This document shows, piece by piece, positions 51,700 to 59,675 of a DNA stretch of 64,000 nt. Position 1 is the first letter of the stretch. Each line of letters starts with the position of its first letter. Origin of the DNA: Oscillospiraceae bacterium (GTDB lineage: Bacteria > Bacillota > Clostridia > Oscillospirales > Acutalibacteraceae); assembly GCA_003538135.1 (NCBI GenBank), contig DPOR01000002.1, positions 25,413-89,412 of the forward strand. Reading direction: 5' to 3'. The position numbers were made by a program, and so were the translations under genes. The notes beneath the pieces are model-generated. The model searched no databases, had not been told where the DNA came from, and worked only from the letters and a program-made list of their open reading frames with translations.

Positions 51700-52785
51700 T
51701 TACGACTGGTGCAGCGTCTCCGCATCCTCGGACACAAGACCTGCCGCAATCAGGTTGGCTCGGTGCTCCTCCGCTGTTGCCGCATAGCGGTAAACACCGT
51801 CATCTCCTACGCAGAAATATAAATAATCCGTATTCAGCGGGCTGATTACGGCCTTTACAGCCTCCTCGCCCGGGTTACAGATAGGCCCGGCGGGAAGTCC
51901 CGGACATTTGAAAGTATCGTAGTACTCGTCGTACTTGCCGTATACGTCCGGGTCGTCGCTGTTTATGTAGTTCTTTATGACCGAATAGGCATATTTGCCG
52001 GTTGATTTCACTTCAAGCTGCATACCCGCCTTGAGTCTGTTCTGAAGGACGGACGATATCCTCGCCATCTGCGCTATATCGCCGCCGCTCTCCGCCTCAA
52101 CAATAGACGCTATGATTATCGCATCGTCAACGCTCATGTTTCTCGCCGCAATCTGGCGGCGCATAGCCGAGTTGACAAAGCTCTCCATGCTGCGCAGGAG
52201 CCTGCTTATGACATCTGCGGGCGCGGTATTCTTAGCAAACGTATATGTGCCAGCGCGCAGGTATCCCTCAAGCGCGAACGCTCTGCCGGTGTTGGCCTGC
52301 GCCCCTATGAGCGGGAAGCTGCCGAAATCGGTGTTTACTGCCGTGTTCATAAGCGCGTTGAACGAAGCCACGCCCTTCATCTCCAAAATGGCGAACATAT
52401 CGGCCATAGTCGCTCCGTCGGGAAGCGTGACGCTCACCGACTCGACTTTTTCATGGCGGCTTGACGCCTCGCTGACATTGATGCCGCCTTTCAGCGTTGT
52501 GTTGGGGCGTTCGCCGCTGCTTTGAACAGTTTGCACGGGCTGCTCAACAGCGGTTTGTGTCTTGCCGGCAGTACTTTTCTCGGTTCCCGTCGTCTGCTCG
52601 TCGCCGGCAGACGGTTCTTCTGGGATGTTTGAGAGATTGTAGGTGCCGCTATAGATATAGTTGACCGTTGTGTTCCCGCTCTCCGTCTCCGGCACACGTC
52701 CGGTATCCCTTGCGCAGGACCACAGACCCGAAGCCAAGCACACGGCAAGCCCTACGCAGGCAATTGCCCTGAGTCTTTTTTTCAT
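51700..52785 (-). CDS. mltG: MltG (YceG-like) endolytic transglycosylase, lipoprotein form
   Basis: 361 residues. Instead of the usual single membrane helix there is a type II signal peptide with lipobox-like LWSC (cysteine near residue 23). A Thr/Ser/Glu-rich linker (about 30-105) leads to the LysM-like and catalytic YceG regions: VTLPDGATMADMFAILE, then AIIIASIVEAESGGD (catalytic Glu), ISSVLQNRLKAGMQLEV, LPAGPICNPGEEAVKAVISP and DYLYFCVGDDGVYRYAATAEEH. It cleaves nascent peptidoglycan glycan strands. ATG 52785 with AGAGGAAAG is preferred to ATG 52803. Confidence 0.88.
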   Translation of the reverse strand: MKKRLRAIACVGLAVCLASGLWSCARDTGRVPETESGNTTVNYIYSGTYNLSNIPEEPSAGDEQTTGTEKSTAGKTQTAVEQPVQTVQSSGERPNTTLKGGINVSEASSRHEKVESVSVTLPDGATMADMFAILEMKGVASFNALMNTAVNTDFGSFPLIGAQANTGRAFALEGYLRAGTYTFAKNTAPADVISRLLRSMESFVNSAMRRQIAARNMSVDDAIIIASIVEAESGGDIAQMARISSVLQNRLKAGMQLEVKSTGKYAYSVIKNYINSDDPDVYGKYDEYYDTFKCPGLPAGPICNPGEEAVKAVISPLNTDYLYFCVGDDGVYRYAATAEEHRANLIAAGLVSEDAETLHQS

Positions 52786-52864
52786 TTTTCTCTTTCCTCT
52801 CATTGTGGACGCTGTACGTCCGTTCTCCTATATATAATCGAGCCGATTGCCCGACATATGCACA

Positions 52865-53569
52865 TTATTCGCCGAACGGCGTTTGAATAAGGCGTTCGCG
52901 CATAACGAAGCGAACATAGTTTATTGCCCTGTCGGCGCTGAAGGTCCAGCGCGTCAGCTGAGCTACCCGCTCCCCGGGCGAAAGCCTGAGCTGCTTTTGC
53001 TCCTTGGCTGTAGGCGGACGAAGGACTATCTTCATATCGATTTTGTCAACGTCTATACCGTCGCTGTCAAGTATCGCGTGCGCCACCGACTTGCTCGGGT
53101 CGAGCGAACGCACCGTTTTATAGAGCTCCTTTGTAAAATAGCTGTCCTCTATGGCAACAGTCTCGCCGCCTGCCAGACGCAGTCTGCTGAGCCTGCCTAT
53201 CTTCTCGTCCCTCGGAAAATTTTCGGTCAGCTCCCCTTTCGGATATTCAAGTCCCGAGGAAATGATTACGTTTCTTATCTCAAGACCGAGCCGCTCGAGG
53301 GAATAGGTGAGCGAGATTATCGGCTCGAACGCCGGCATAAACTTATTTGAGCTGACAAAAGTTCCGACTCCGTGGCGCTTATATATCCTGCCCTCATGCT
53401 CAAGCTCCGAGAGCGCGGAGCGCACCGTAGCTCTGCCTACGCCGAGAGTTTTCATCAGTTCTTTTTCCGTCGGCAGCTTTGAATCAGCCGGATAGTCGCC
53501 GGAATCTATCATAGAGGTTATGTAATTTTTTACCTGCAGATAGAGCGGCAACCTGCTCAGACTGTCCAT
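52865..53569 (-). CDS. GntR/HutC-family transcriptional regulator
   Basis: 234 residues. N-terminal winged helix: YLQVKNYITSMIDSGDYPADSKLPTEKELMKTLGVGRATVRSAL, followed by GRIYKRHGVGTFVSS, the GntR signature. C-terminal UTRA ligand-binding domain (about 85-230; ERVAQLTRWTFSADRAINYVRFVMRERL). Divergent from the four-gene flavoenzyme operon, with 220 bases between starts holding two palindromes, so it most likely controls that operon in response to its substrate. ATG 53569 follows GGGGAG. Confidence 0.93.
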   Translation of the reverse strand: MDSLSRLPLYLQVKNYITSMIDSGDYPADSKLPTEKELMKTLGVGRATVRSALSELEHEGRIYKRHGVGTFVSSNKFMPAFEPIISLTYSLERLGLEIRNVIISSGLEYPKGELTENFPRDEKIGRLSRLRLAGGETVAIEDSYFTKELYKTVRSLDPSKSVAHAILDSDGIDVDKIDMKIVLRPPTAKEQKQLRLSPGERVAQLTRWTFSADRAINYVRFVMRERLIQTPFGE

Positions 53570-53606
53570 AAAAACTCCCCGATAAATAAGATTTAGATAA
53601 ACTTTC

Positions 53607-53672
53607 TCAAGATACTTGACACTATTCTAATATAATGCTATAATTTTGTCAAGATGTTCGGACAACCGAACA
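53607..53672 (+). promoter_or_regulatory. Consensus promoter with two palindromes, GntR-controlled operon
   Basis: TTGACA (53616-53621), 17-bp spacer, TATAAT (53639-53644): a perfect promoter, so tight repression is expected. The palindrome TCAAG-ATA-CTTGA (53607-53619) overlaps the -35, and TGTTCGG-ACAA-CCGAACA (53655-53672), a perfect 7-bp inverted repeat, lies over the start of the transcript. Either could bind the divergent GntR regulator. Confidence 0.7.
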
Positions 53673-53789
53673 AGAATCATAAATTTAAACATTGAGCGGC
53701 TCTGCCGTCACGCGCTGTGCTTTTCCTTTTATATATAGGGCGAAGCTCGGCGCAGAGCGCGCGAAGCCGCAGGAAAAGGGGAGATGGAT

Positions 53790-55505
53790 ATGGCTCAGAA
53801 AGTGCAGAAGGTCCGCAGGAAGCTCGAAAAGAAGGGCTTTGACGGAATTGAATGCACCGAAGTCGGCAAGTGCATACGCCTCGAAGGTGAAATGACAGAA
53901 TGGACCGACATTGTTAAGGCCGGCAAGGCTGCCGCCAAGCTCGGCTACAAGGGCGTGCTCAACGATATCTCACTCAAAGGATTCACCGAGCCCGCTATAC
54001 GCGCACCGAAGTTTACCGACGGTTCGCTCGAGGGCGCTCAGCCCGATGTTCTTGTCATCGGCGGCGGCGTCATCGGCTGTTCTATCGCAAGAGAGCTCAC
54101 CCGCTACAAGCTCAACGTTCTGCTTGTGGATAAGGAGAGCGACGTTGCAATGCAGGCGTCGTCGAGAAACGACGGCATGATTCACCCCGGCATCGCGTCC
54201 CACGTCGGCACGAAGCGCGGTGAGATGAACGTGCGCGGCAACGCCATGTACACTCAGGTGTGCAAGGATCTTTCCGTCCCGTTCGAGCGCTGGAGCAACC
54301 TTATATTATACAGCGAAAAGATTTTCGGTTTCTTCTCACCCCTCGTATTCAACTACCGCGAGAAGCATCTCGGCATCGAGGGCAGGAAGATAAACCGCGA
54401 AGAGCTCCACCGCATCGAGCCCAATATTACGGACGAGGCGATAGGCGCGTTCGAGTTTCCGTCCTCCGGCGTGCTCTCGCCCTATAAGCTGACCGTTGCC
54501 TTTGCGGAGAACGCAGTGGAGAACGGCGCCAAAGTCTCGCTCGACACGATAGTTACTTCAATCGACACCGAGGGCGACAAGATCGTTGCGGTACACACAA
54601 ACAGAGGTACCGTTCATCCCAAGGCCGTCATAAACGCGGCGGGCACGTTCTCGGATAAGATAGCGGAAATGGCGGGCGACCGCTTTTTCACCATCCACCC
54701 GAGAAAGGGACACCTCGCAATTCTCGACAAGAAGCAGGGCCCGCTCGTTCAGAGGTCGATGGGACTCATCGGACTCTCTCAGGCCACCTCGGACACCAAG
54801 GGCGGCGGCGTTATGCGCACGATAGACGGCAACGTCCTCGTCGGCCCCGACGCATTCGAGCAGCCCTACAGAGAGGACTTCTCGACAAAGCGCGAGAATG
54901 TCGACGCGATGCTCAACAAGCATCTCCCGCTGATAAAAGGCTTCTCGAAAGCCGATGTCATAACATATTTTGCAGGCGTGCGCGCCGCGACATACGAAGA
55001 GGAGTTCATAGTCGAGGGCTCCGAAAAGCTTCAGAACCTCATCCACGCCGCAGGCATCCAGTCCCCCGGACTTGCGAGCGCCCCGGCTATAGCCGAGGAT
55101 ATCACAAAGATAACGGTTGACCGCCTCTCGAAGGTCATGAAGGTCGTGCCCAACGAGAAGTTCAACCCGGTTCGCAGGGTAACTCCCGTCATGGCGAAGC
55201 TCTCCGTTGCGGAGAGACAGGCCGCGATAGAGAAGAACCCCGATTACGGCATTATAGTCTGCCGCTGCGAGAATATCAGCCGCGGAGAGATAATCGACGC
55301 TATAAACTCCCCCGTTCCCGCCACCTCGATAGACGCGATAAAGCGCCGCGTGCGCCCCGGAATGGGCAGATGTCAGGGCGGCTTCTGTATGCCGCTGGTC
55401 ACGGGAATTATCTGCGAGCAGACCGGCATGAAGATGACCGACGTCACCAAGAGCGGCGACGGCAGCGAGCTGCTGTTTGAAAAGGAGGGCACCGACAATG
55501 ACTGA
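53790..55505 (+). CDS. GlpA-like FAD oxidoreductase with N-terminal BON-like and C-terminal BFD domains
   Basis: About 571 residues. N-terminal ~75 residues (CIRLEGEMTEWTDIVKAG to YKGVLNDI) follow the BON-domain pattern. Then a FAD/DAO domain: DVLVIGGGVIGCSIARELT, SSRNDGMIHPG, and later AAGTFSDKIAEMAGD. The C-terminus is a BFD-type [2Fe-2S] domain (IIVCRCENISRGEI ... GMGRCQGGFC). This DAO plus BFD layout is that of anaerobic glycerol-3-phosphate dehydrogenase GlpA-like proteins. ATG 53790 is preferred to 53784, since GGGGAG ends at 53783. Overlaps the next gene by 8 bases. Electron donor substrate unknown, possibly a glycerol-phosphate derivative. Confidence 0.88.
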   Translation: MAQKVQKVRRKLEKKGFDGIECTEVGKCIRLEGEMTEWTDIVKAGKAAAKLGYKGVLNDISLKGFTEPAIRAPKFTDGSLEGAQPDVLVIGGGVIGCSIARELTRYKLNVLLVDKESDVAMQASSRNDGMIHPGIASHVGTKRGEMNVRGNAMYTQVCKDLSVPFERWSNLILYSEKIFGFFSPLVFNYREKHLGIEGRKINREELHRIEPNITDEAIGAFEFPSSGVLSPYKLTVAFAENAVENGAKVSLDTIVTSIDTEGDKIVAVHTNRGTVHPKAVINAAGTFSDKIAEMAGDRFFTIHPRKGHLAILDKKQGPLVQRSMGLIGLSQATSDTKGGGVMRTIDGNVLVGPDAFEQPYREDFSTKRENVDAMLNKHLPLIKGFSKADVITYFAGVRAATYEEEFIVEGSEKLQNLIHAAGIQSPGLASAPAIAEDITKITVDRLSKVMKVVPNEKFNPVRRVTPVMAKLSVAERQAAIEKNPDYGIIVCRCENISRGEIIDAINSPVPATSIDAIKRRVRPGMGRCQGGFCMPLVTGIICEQTGMKMTDVTKSGDGSELLFEKEGTDND

Positions 55506-56757
55506 GCTCAAATATGATGTAATAGTCCTCGGCGGCGGCCCCGCAGGTCTTGCGGCCGCTATCTCGGCGCACAAAAACGGCGCCAACGTACTGCTCCTTG
55601 AGCGCGAGCACAAGCTCGGCGGTATTCTCAAGCAGTGCGTACACGACGGCTTCGGACTCATTCGCTTCGGCGAGCGTCTGACCGGCCCCGAATATTCGGG
55701 AAGATTCATCAGAGAATTCCTCTCACTCGGAATAGATTACAGAATCAACGCATTCGTAACCGACGCCGAAAAGACGGCGGAGGGCTTCACCCTCACCGTC
55801 CAGAGCGCGCAGGGCATACTCATCTGCCGCTCCAAGGCCGTGGTTATCGCCTGCGGCTGCCGCGAGCGCACCTCCCGTCAGGTGTTCATCCACGGCGACA
55901 GACCCGCCGGCATATACACAGCCGGCACCGCACAGTATTTTGTCAACATCCTCGGTCAGATGCCGACCCGCCACTGCGTCATTCTCGGCAGCGGAGACAT
56001 AGGCATGATAATGGCGCGCCGTCTCACCCTTGAGGGCGCGAGCGTCGAGGGTGTTTATGAGATAAAGGACACTCCCGCAGGTCTTGCGAGAAACGTCCAC
56101 CAGTGCCTGCACGATTTTGACATTCCGCTCCATCTTTCCACCACGGTCACAAAGGTTTTCGGCGTCAAGCGCGTTGAGGCCGTTGAGGTCTGCAAGGTAA
56201 ACGAAAAGATGCAGCCGATAGAGTCCACCGCACGCATCATCCCCTGCGACGCGCTCATCCTCTCCGTCGGACTTCTGCCCGAGAACGAAGTGGCGCAGAT
56301 GCTCGGAGTCGAGCTTGACCCCGCGACAAAGGGCGCAGTCGTCGACCAGACGCTTATGACAAGCGTCCCCGGCGTGTTCTCCTGCGGCAACGCGCTGCAC
56401 GTCAACGACCTCGTTGACTACGTCTCCCTCTCGGGCGACGAGGCGGGCGAATCCGCCGCCGAATACTGCAAGGGCGAAAAGAAGCCCGCAGACAGAGTGC
56501 CTGTCGAATACGACAGAAAGAAATTCCTCTATGTCGTTCCGCAGTATTACGACAGAGCCGCCAAGGACAGCATGACGATGTACTTCAGACCGCGCAGCGA
56601 GTTCAAAAAGCAGCTTGTGACGGTCGGCAGCGCGGACAACGAGCTGATAAGCAAGAAATTCGCAAATCTTTCCTCCTCCGAGATGGAAGTCTTGAAATCC
56701 GAGAGTATTTCGGATAAAATTAAAGAGAAGATGACCGTCAGCATGGAGGACGCATAA
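55498..56757 (+). CDS. FAD/NAD(P)-binding oxidoreductase, second subunit of a GlpABC-like system
   Basis: 419 residues. Two dinucleotide-binding motifs: DVIVLGGGPAGLAAAISA near the N-terminus (FAD) and VILGSGDIGMIMARRL about residue 165 (NAD(P)H). The segment GGILKQCVHDGFGLIRFGERLTGPEY is characteristic of the flavoproteins that accompany DUF1667 and GlpA-like subunits in Clostridia, and CGCRERTSRQ is also typical. It presumably passes electrons from the first flavoprotein to NAD(P) or another carrier. ATG 55498 follows AAAGGAGGG and overlaps the previous gene, implying coupling. Confidence 0.9.
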   Translation: MTELKYDVIVLGGGPAGLAAAISAHKNGANVLLLEREHKLGGILKQCVHDGFGLIRFGERLTGPEYSGRFIREFLSLGIDYRINAFVTDAEKTAEGFTLTVQSAQGILICRSKAVVIACGCRERTSRQVFIHGDRPAGIYTAGTAQYFVNILGQMPTRHCVILGSGDIGMIMARRLTLEGASVEGVYEIKDTPAGLARNVHQCLHDFDIPLHLSTTVTKVFGVKRVEAVEVCKVNEKMQPIESTARIIPCDALILSVGLLPENEVAQMLGVELDPATKGAVVDQTLMTSVPGVFSCGNALHVNDLVDYVSLSGDEAGESAAEYCKGEKKPADRVPVEYDRKKFLYVVPQYYDRAAKDSMTMYFRPRSEFKKQLVTVGSADNELISKKFANLSSSEMEVLKSESISDKIKEKMTVSMEDA

Positions 56758-56842
56758 AAAGCATTCCCGCTTCGGCAGATATTCCGAGAAGCTCCGCCGA
56801 GGCTAACGGAAAACGAGTTTTAACCGAAAGGACTGACGCAAA

Positions 56843-57193
56843 GTGAATGTCACCGAAATGGTCTGTATAGTCTGCCCCAACGGCTGCCATTTGAAGGTAA
56901 GCCGCGACGGCGACACGATAGACGTTCAGGGCGCAAAGTGCAAAAGGGGCATAGCGTTCGGCACAACCGAGCTGACCAACCCCACCCGTTCCCTGACAAC
57001 CACCGTTGACACCGCGTTCCCCGATATGCCCCGCCTGCCCGTCAAGACGAACGGCGAAATACCGAAGGAGCGCCTGCTCGACGCCATGAAAATCATACGC
57101 GCCTTCAAATTAGATAAGCGCGCGAATACCGGAGACGTCATAATCAAGGACGTTTTCGGCGCAGACATAGTAGCAACATCAGACATGAACTGA
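56843..57193 (+). CDS. DUF1667 small iron-sulfur-type protein
   Basis: 116 residues from GTG 56843 (AAAGGA upstream). N-terminal MVCIVCPNGCHLKVS gives a CxxCxxxC cluster, with a fourth cysteine in GAKCKRG; the rest includes PTRSLTTTVD and PVKTNGEIPKERLLDAM, the DUF1667 pattern. It is the third, small component usually found with the two flavoproteins before it in glycerol-3-phosphate oxidising systems. Redox cofactor binding is inferred from the cysteines. Confidence 0.88.
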   Translation: MNVTEMVCIVCPNGCHLKVSRDGDTIDVQGAKCKRGIAFGTTELTNPTRSLTTTVDTAFPDMPRLPVKTNGEIPKERLLDAMKIIRAFKLDKRANTGDVIIKDVFGADIVATSDMN

Positions 57194-57222
57194 ACCCAAG
57201 GATAACGCAAGGAGGAACCAAC

Positions 57223-58950
57223 ATGAGCAAAGAAAAAAAATTCATACCCGATTGGTATCACGAGAAAGCACCGGAGAGATCCTACCGCTCCATTCTTAAA
57301 TGGGGCGATCCCGAGGCATTCAAGGCTCCGAACTCAAAGCTCTATGAGCTGATGAAAGAGACCTTCCACATGACCGACGACGATTTCAAGGTCAAGCAGG
57401 AAATGGGTCTTGAAGAAGTTGACTACGATATCCCCTGCCGCCTGAGCGACGACCAGATAGCGGCTCTCGAAGCGATTGTCGGCAAGGCAAACGTCAGCAC
57501 CGACAACTATGACAGACTCTCTGTCGCATACGGCAAGACGATGGTCGACCTTATGAGACTTCGCAAGCACATCGTCGAGAATGTCCCCGACGCGGTCGTA
57601 TATCCCAAGAACCGCGAGGATATTATCGCGCTTGTCAAATACTGCTGCGAGCAGAAGATTCCGATGTATGTCTACGGCGGCGGCTCCTCCGTCACCCGCG
57701 GCGTTGAGGCTGTCAAGGGCGGCATCACGCTCGACATGAGAAAGAACTTCAACAAGGTCATCTCCTTCAGCGAGCACAATCAGACAATAACCGTCGAAGC
57801 CGGCATGAGCGGTCCGAAGCTTGAAGAGACCCTTAACAACGCCGTCTCGACCCTCGGCGCAACCCGCGCATACACCTGCGGCCACTTCCCGCAGAGCTTC
57901 GAGTATTCCTCCGTCGGCGGCTGGGCTGTCACCCGCGGCGCAGGTCAGAACTCGAGCTATTACGGCAAGATCGAGGACATCGTCATAAGCCAGGAATATG
58001 TCACTCCCGTGGGCATCATCAAGAGCGACGAGTTCCCGAGAAATGCAACCGGCCCCTCTATCGATCAGATAATGATGGGCAGCGAGGGAACCTTCGGTAT
58101 CCTCACTCACGTTACCCTCAGAGTTTTCAAGTATATGCCCGAGAACCGCAAGAAGTTCTCCTATGTTTTCAAGGATTGGGAGAACGGTCTCAACGCAGCG
58201 CGTGAGATAATGCAGGGCGAGTTCGGCTTCCCGTCGGTATTCCGTCTCTCCGACCCCGAGGAGACCTCCGTGGCATTCCGCCTCTACGGCGTTGCCGACA
58301 CCGTCATTGACAAAATGCTCTCCGCAAAGGGCTACAAGGACGGCAAGCGCGTACTTATGCTCGGCTGGAGCGAGGGCGAGAAGCACTTCAGCAAGAATGT
58401 CGCAAAGCAGATAGACAAGATCTGCAAGAAGCACGGCGCAATGTACACCACCAGCATCGTCACCAAGGGCTGGGAGAAGGGCCGCTTCACCGACCCCTAT
58501 CTGCGCGAGGACATGGGCGACTACGGTCTTATGCTCGACACCCTCGAGTGCGCAGTCAACTGGGATAACTTCAACAAGGTCTATGAGAATGTCCGCCGCT
58601 TCTGCAAGAGCAGACCCGACACTATCTGCATGACCCATATGTCTCACTTCTATCCCCAGGGCGCGAACCTCTACTTCATTTTCGAGGCGAAGATGAACGA
58701 CCTCGACGAATACCTCGAGTATCAGCGCGGCATTATGGACAACATCCAGAAGTACGGCGCCGCGATGAGCCACCATCACGGCATAGGCAAGATGACCGCT
58801 CCGTGGCTTGAGGCTCAGATAGGCAAGAATCAGATGGATATCTATCGCGCGCTCAAGAACCACTTCGACCCCGACAACCTGATGAATCCGGGCGGAACAC
58901 TCGGCATCGACCTGCCGGAGGATCAGAAGAGAGACTTCATCAACAAGTAA
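57223..58950 (+). CDS. FAD-linked oxidase related to alkyl-DHAP synthase/glycolate oxidase
   Basis: 575 residues. PCMH-type FAD-binding domain (about 125-310): VVYPKNREDIIALVKYC, MYVYGGGSSVTRGVE, TITVEAGMSGPKLEETL, then CGHFPQSFEYSSVGGWAVTRGAGQNSSYYGKIED. The last stretch and the C-terminal MSHHHGIGKMTAPWLEAQIG resemble alkyldihydroxyacetonephosphate synthase (AGPS), which forms the ether bond of ether lipids, more than D-lactate dehydrogenase. No peroxisomal or export signal. GGAGG precedes ATG 57223. Last gene of the operon. Whether it makes, breaks or oxidises a glycerol ether or a 2-hydroxy acid is unknown. Confidence 0.88.
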   Translation: MSKEKKFIPDWYHEKAPERSYRSILKWGDPEAFKAPNSKLYELMKETFHMTDDDFKVKQEMGLEEVDYDIPCRLSDDQIAALEAIVGKANVSTDNYDRLSVAYGKTMVDLMRLRKHIVENVPDAVVYPKNREDIIALVKYCCEQKIPMYVYGGGSSVTRGVEAVKGGITLDMRKNFNKVISFSEHNQTITVEAGMSGPKLEETLNNAVSTLGATRAYTCGHFPQSFEYSSVGGWAVTRGAGQNSSYYGKIEDIVISQEYVTPVGIIKSDEFPRNATGPSIDQIMMGSEGTFGILTHVTLRVFKYMPENRKKFSYVFKDWENGLNAAREIMQGEFGFPSVFRLSDPEETSVAFRLYGVADTVIDKMLSAKGYKDGKRVLMLGWSEGEKHFSKNVAKQIDKICKKHGAMYTTSIVTKGWEKGRFTDPYLREDMGDYGLMLDTLECAVNWDNFNKVYENVRRFCKSRPDTICMTHMSHFYPQGANLYFIFEAKMNDLDEYLEYQRGIMDNIQKYGAAMSHHHGIGKMTAPWLEAQIGKNQMDIYRALKNHFDPDNLMNPGGTLGIDLPEDQKRDFINK

Positions 58951-58989
58951 AAATTCACCTCCGTTTTAAGAGACGCGAGAACAAAGAAC

Positions 58990-59026
58990 GCCCTGCGGCT
59001 TTGAGCCGCAGGGCGCACGTTTTTTC
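58990..59026 (+). terminator. Terminator of the flavoenzyme operon
   Basis: GCCCTGCGGCT and AGCCGCAGGGC form a perfect 11-bp stem around TTG, followed by GCACGTTTTTTCC. Confidence 0.85.
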
Positions 59027-59035
59027 CCGGGAAAA

Positions 59036-59236
59036 CGTAAAGGCCCCCGCGGCACGAGTCCGCAGGGGTCTTTACGATATAGGAGATTTGTAGTTGTTAA
59101 ATTCATGCGCGGGCGCCGTTAAGACGCCCGGCGCAAATCGGAGAGCGGACATCCGCATTCGTCGGCGAACCCCCGTTCGCCTCCGTCTGCCGCACTGCGG
59201 ATTCCCGTTTTTTCACGGCTCTTCCTGTCCCCGTTT
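59036..59236 (-). ncRNA. Candidate structured non-coding RNA with own terminator
   Basis: On the minus strand, from a weak promoter (TTTTGC, 17 bp, TATACT at 59243-59248) the sequence folds into consecutive stems: CCGTgaaaaaACGG; CCGCAgTGCGG; a CGGAG...CTCCG helix closing two hairpins (GGCGAACgggggTTCGCC and GCGGAtgTCCGC); then GCGC-c-GGGCGTC/GGCGCCC-GCGC; a single-stranded linker; and a terminal hairpin (AAAGACCCCTGCGG and CCGCGGGGGCCTTT). I do not recognise it as a known family. It could be a free-standing small RNA or an intergenic repeat. Confidence 0.5.
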
Positions 59237-59279
59237 TATACGAGTATATGATACACCATTTGCGCGCAAAATGAAATAG

Positions 59280-59675
59280 ACTCAGTATAATTGACAGGTT
59301 TTAAGGATAAATAACCGTCGTAAATTTTTTAGAAGACCTAAACTGCAATCAAAACACACTTTTTCTGCTGCTCGGCAATTTTTTGTTCTCAAAACAAGCA
59401 TTTTATTTATCTCACACAATTTTATCGACGAACGATCGCATTAAAATAATCCGTCTTGATTCGTCATATTTATATTTATTTTTTGCCAAACAGTCGTGTT
59501 CATACCACCGTAGAGGCCTTTCATACCAAGCGTATAGACAAACAAAATAATGTGTGATATTATAGGCGCAGCAAGGACTTTTAATTGTATTATAGAAAGG
59601 ACTGATGCTGCGATTAATACTAATTCGAACTATTCGGGGCAAGAACGAAAAACACAACAAGGAGGAAGATTTTTG
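59280..59675. other. AT-rich upstream region of the surface protein gene
   Basis: About 400 bases with an abrupt drop in GC relative to everything on the left. A 91-codon reading frame on the minus strand lacks family features and a convincing ribosome binding site, so I see no gene. The region must contain the promoter of the giant surface protein gene, which I could not define. Confidence 0.5.
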
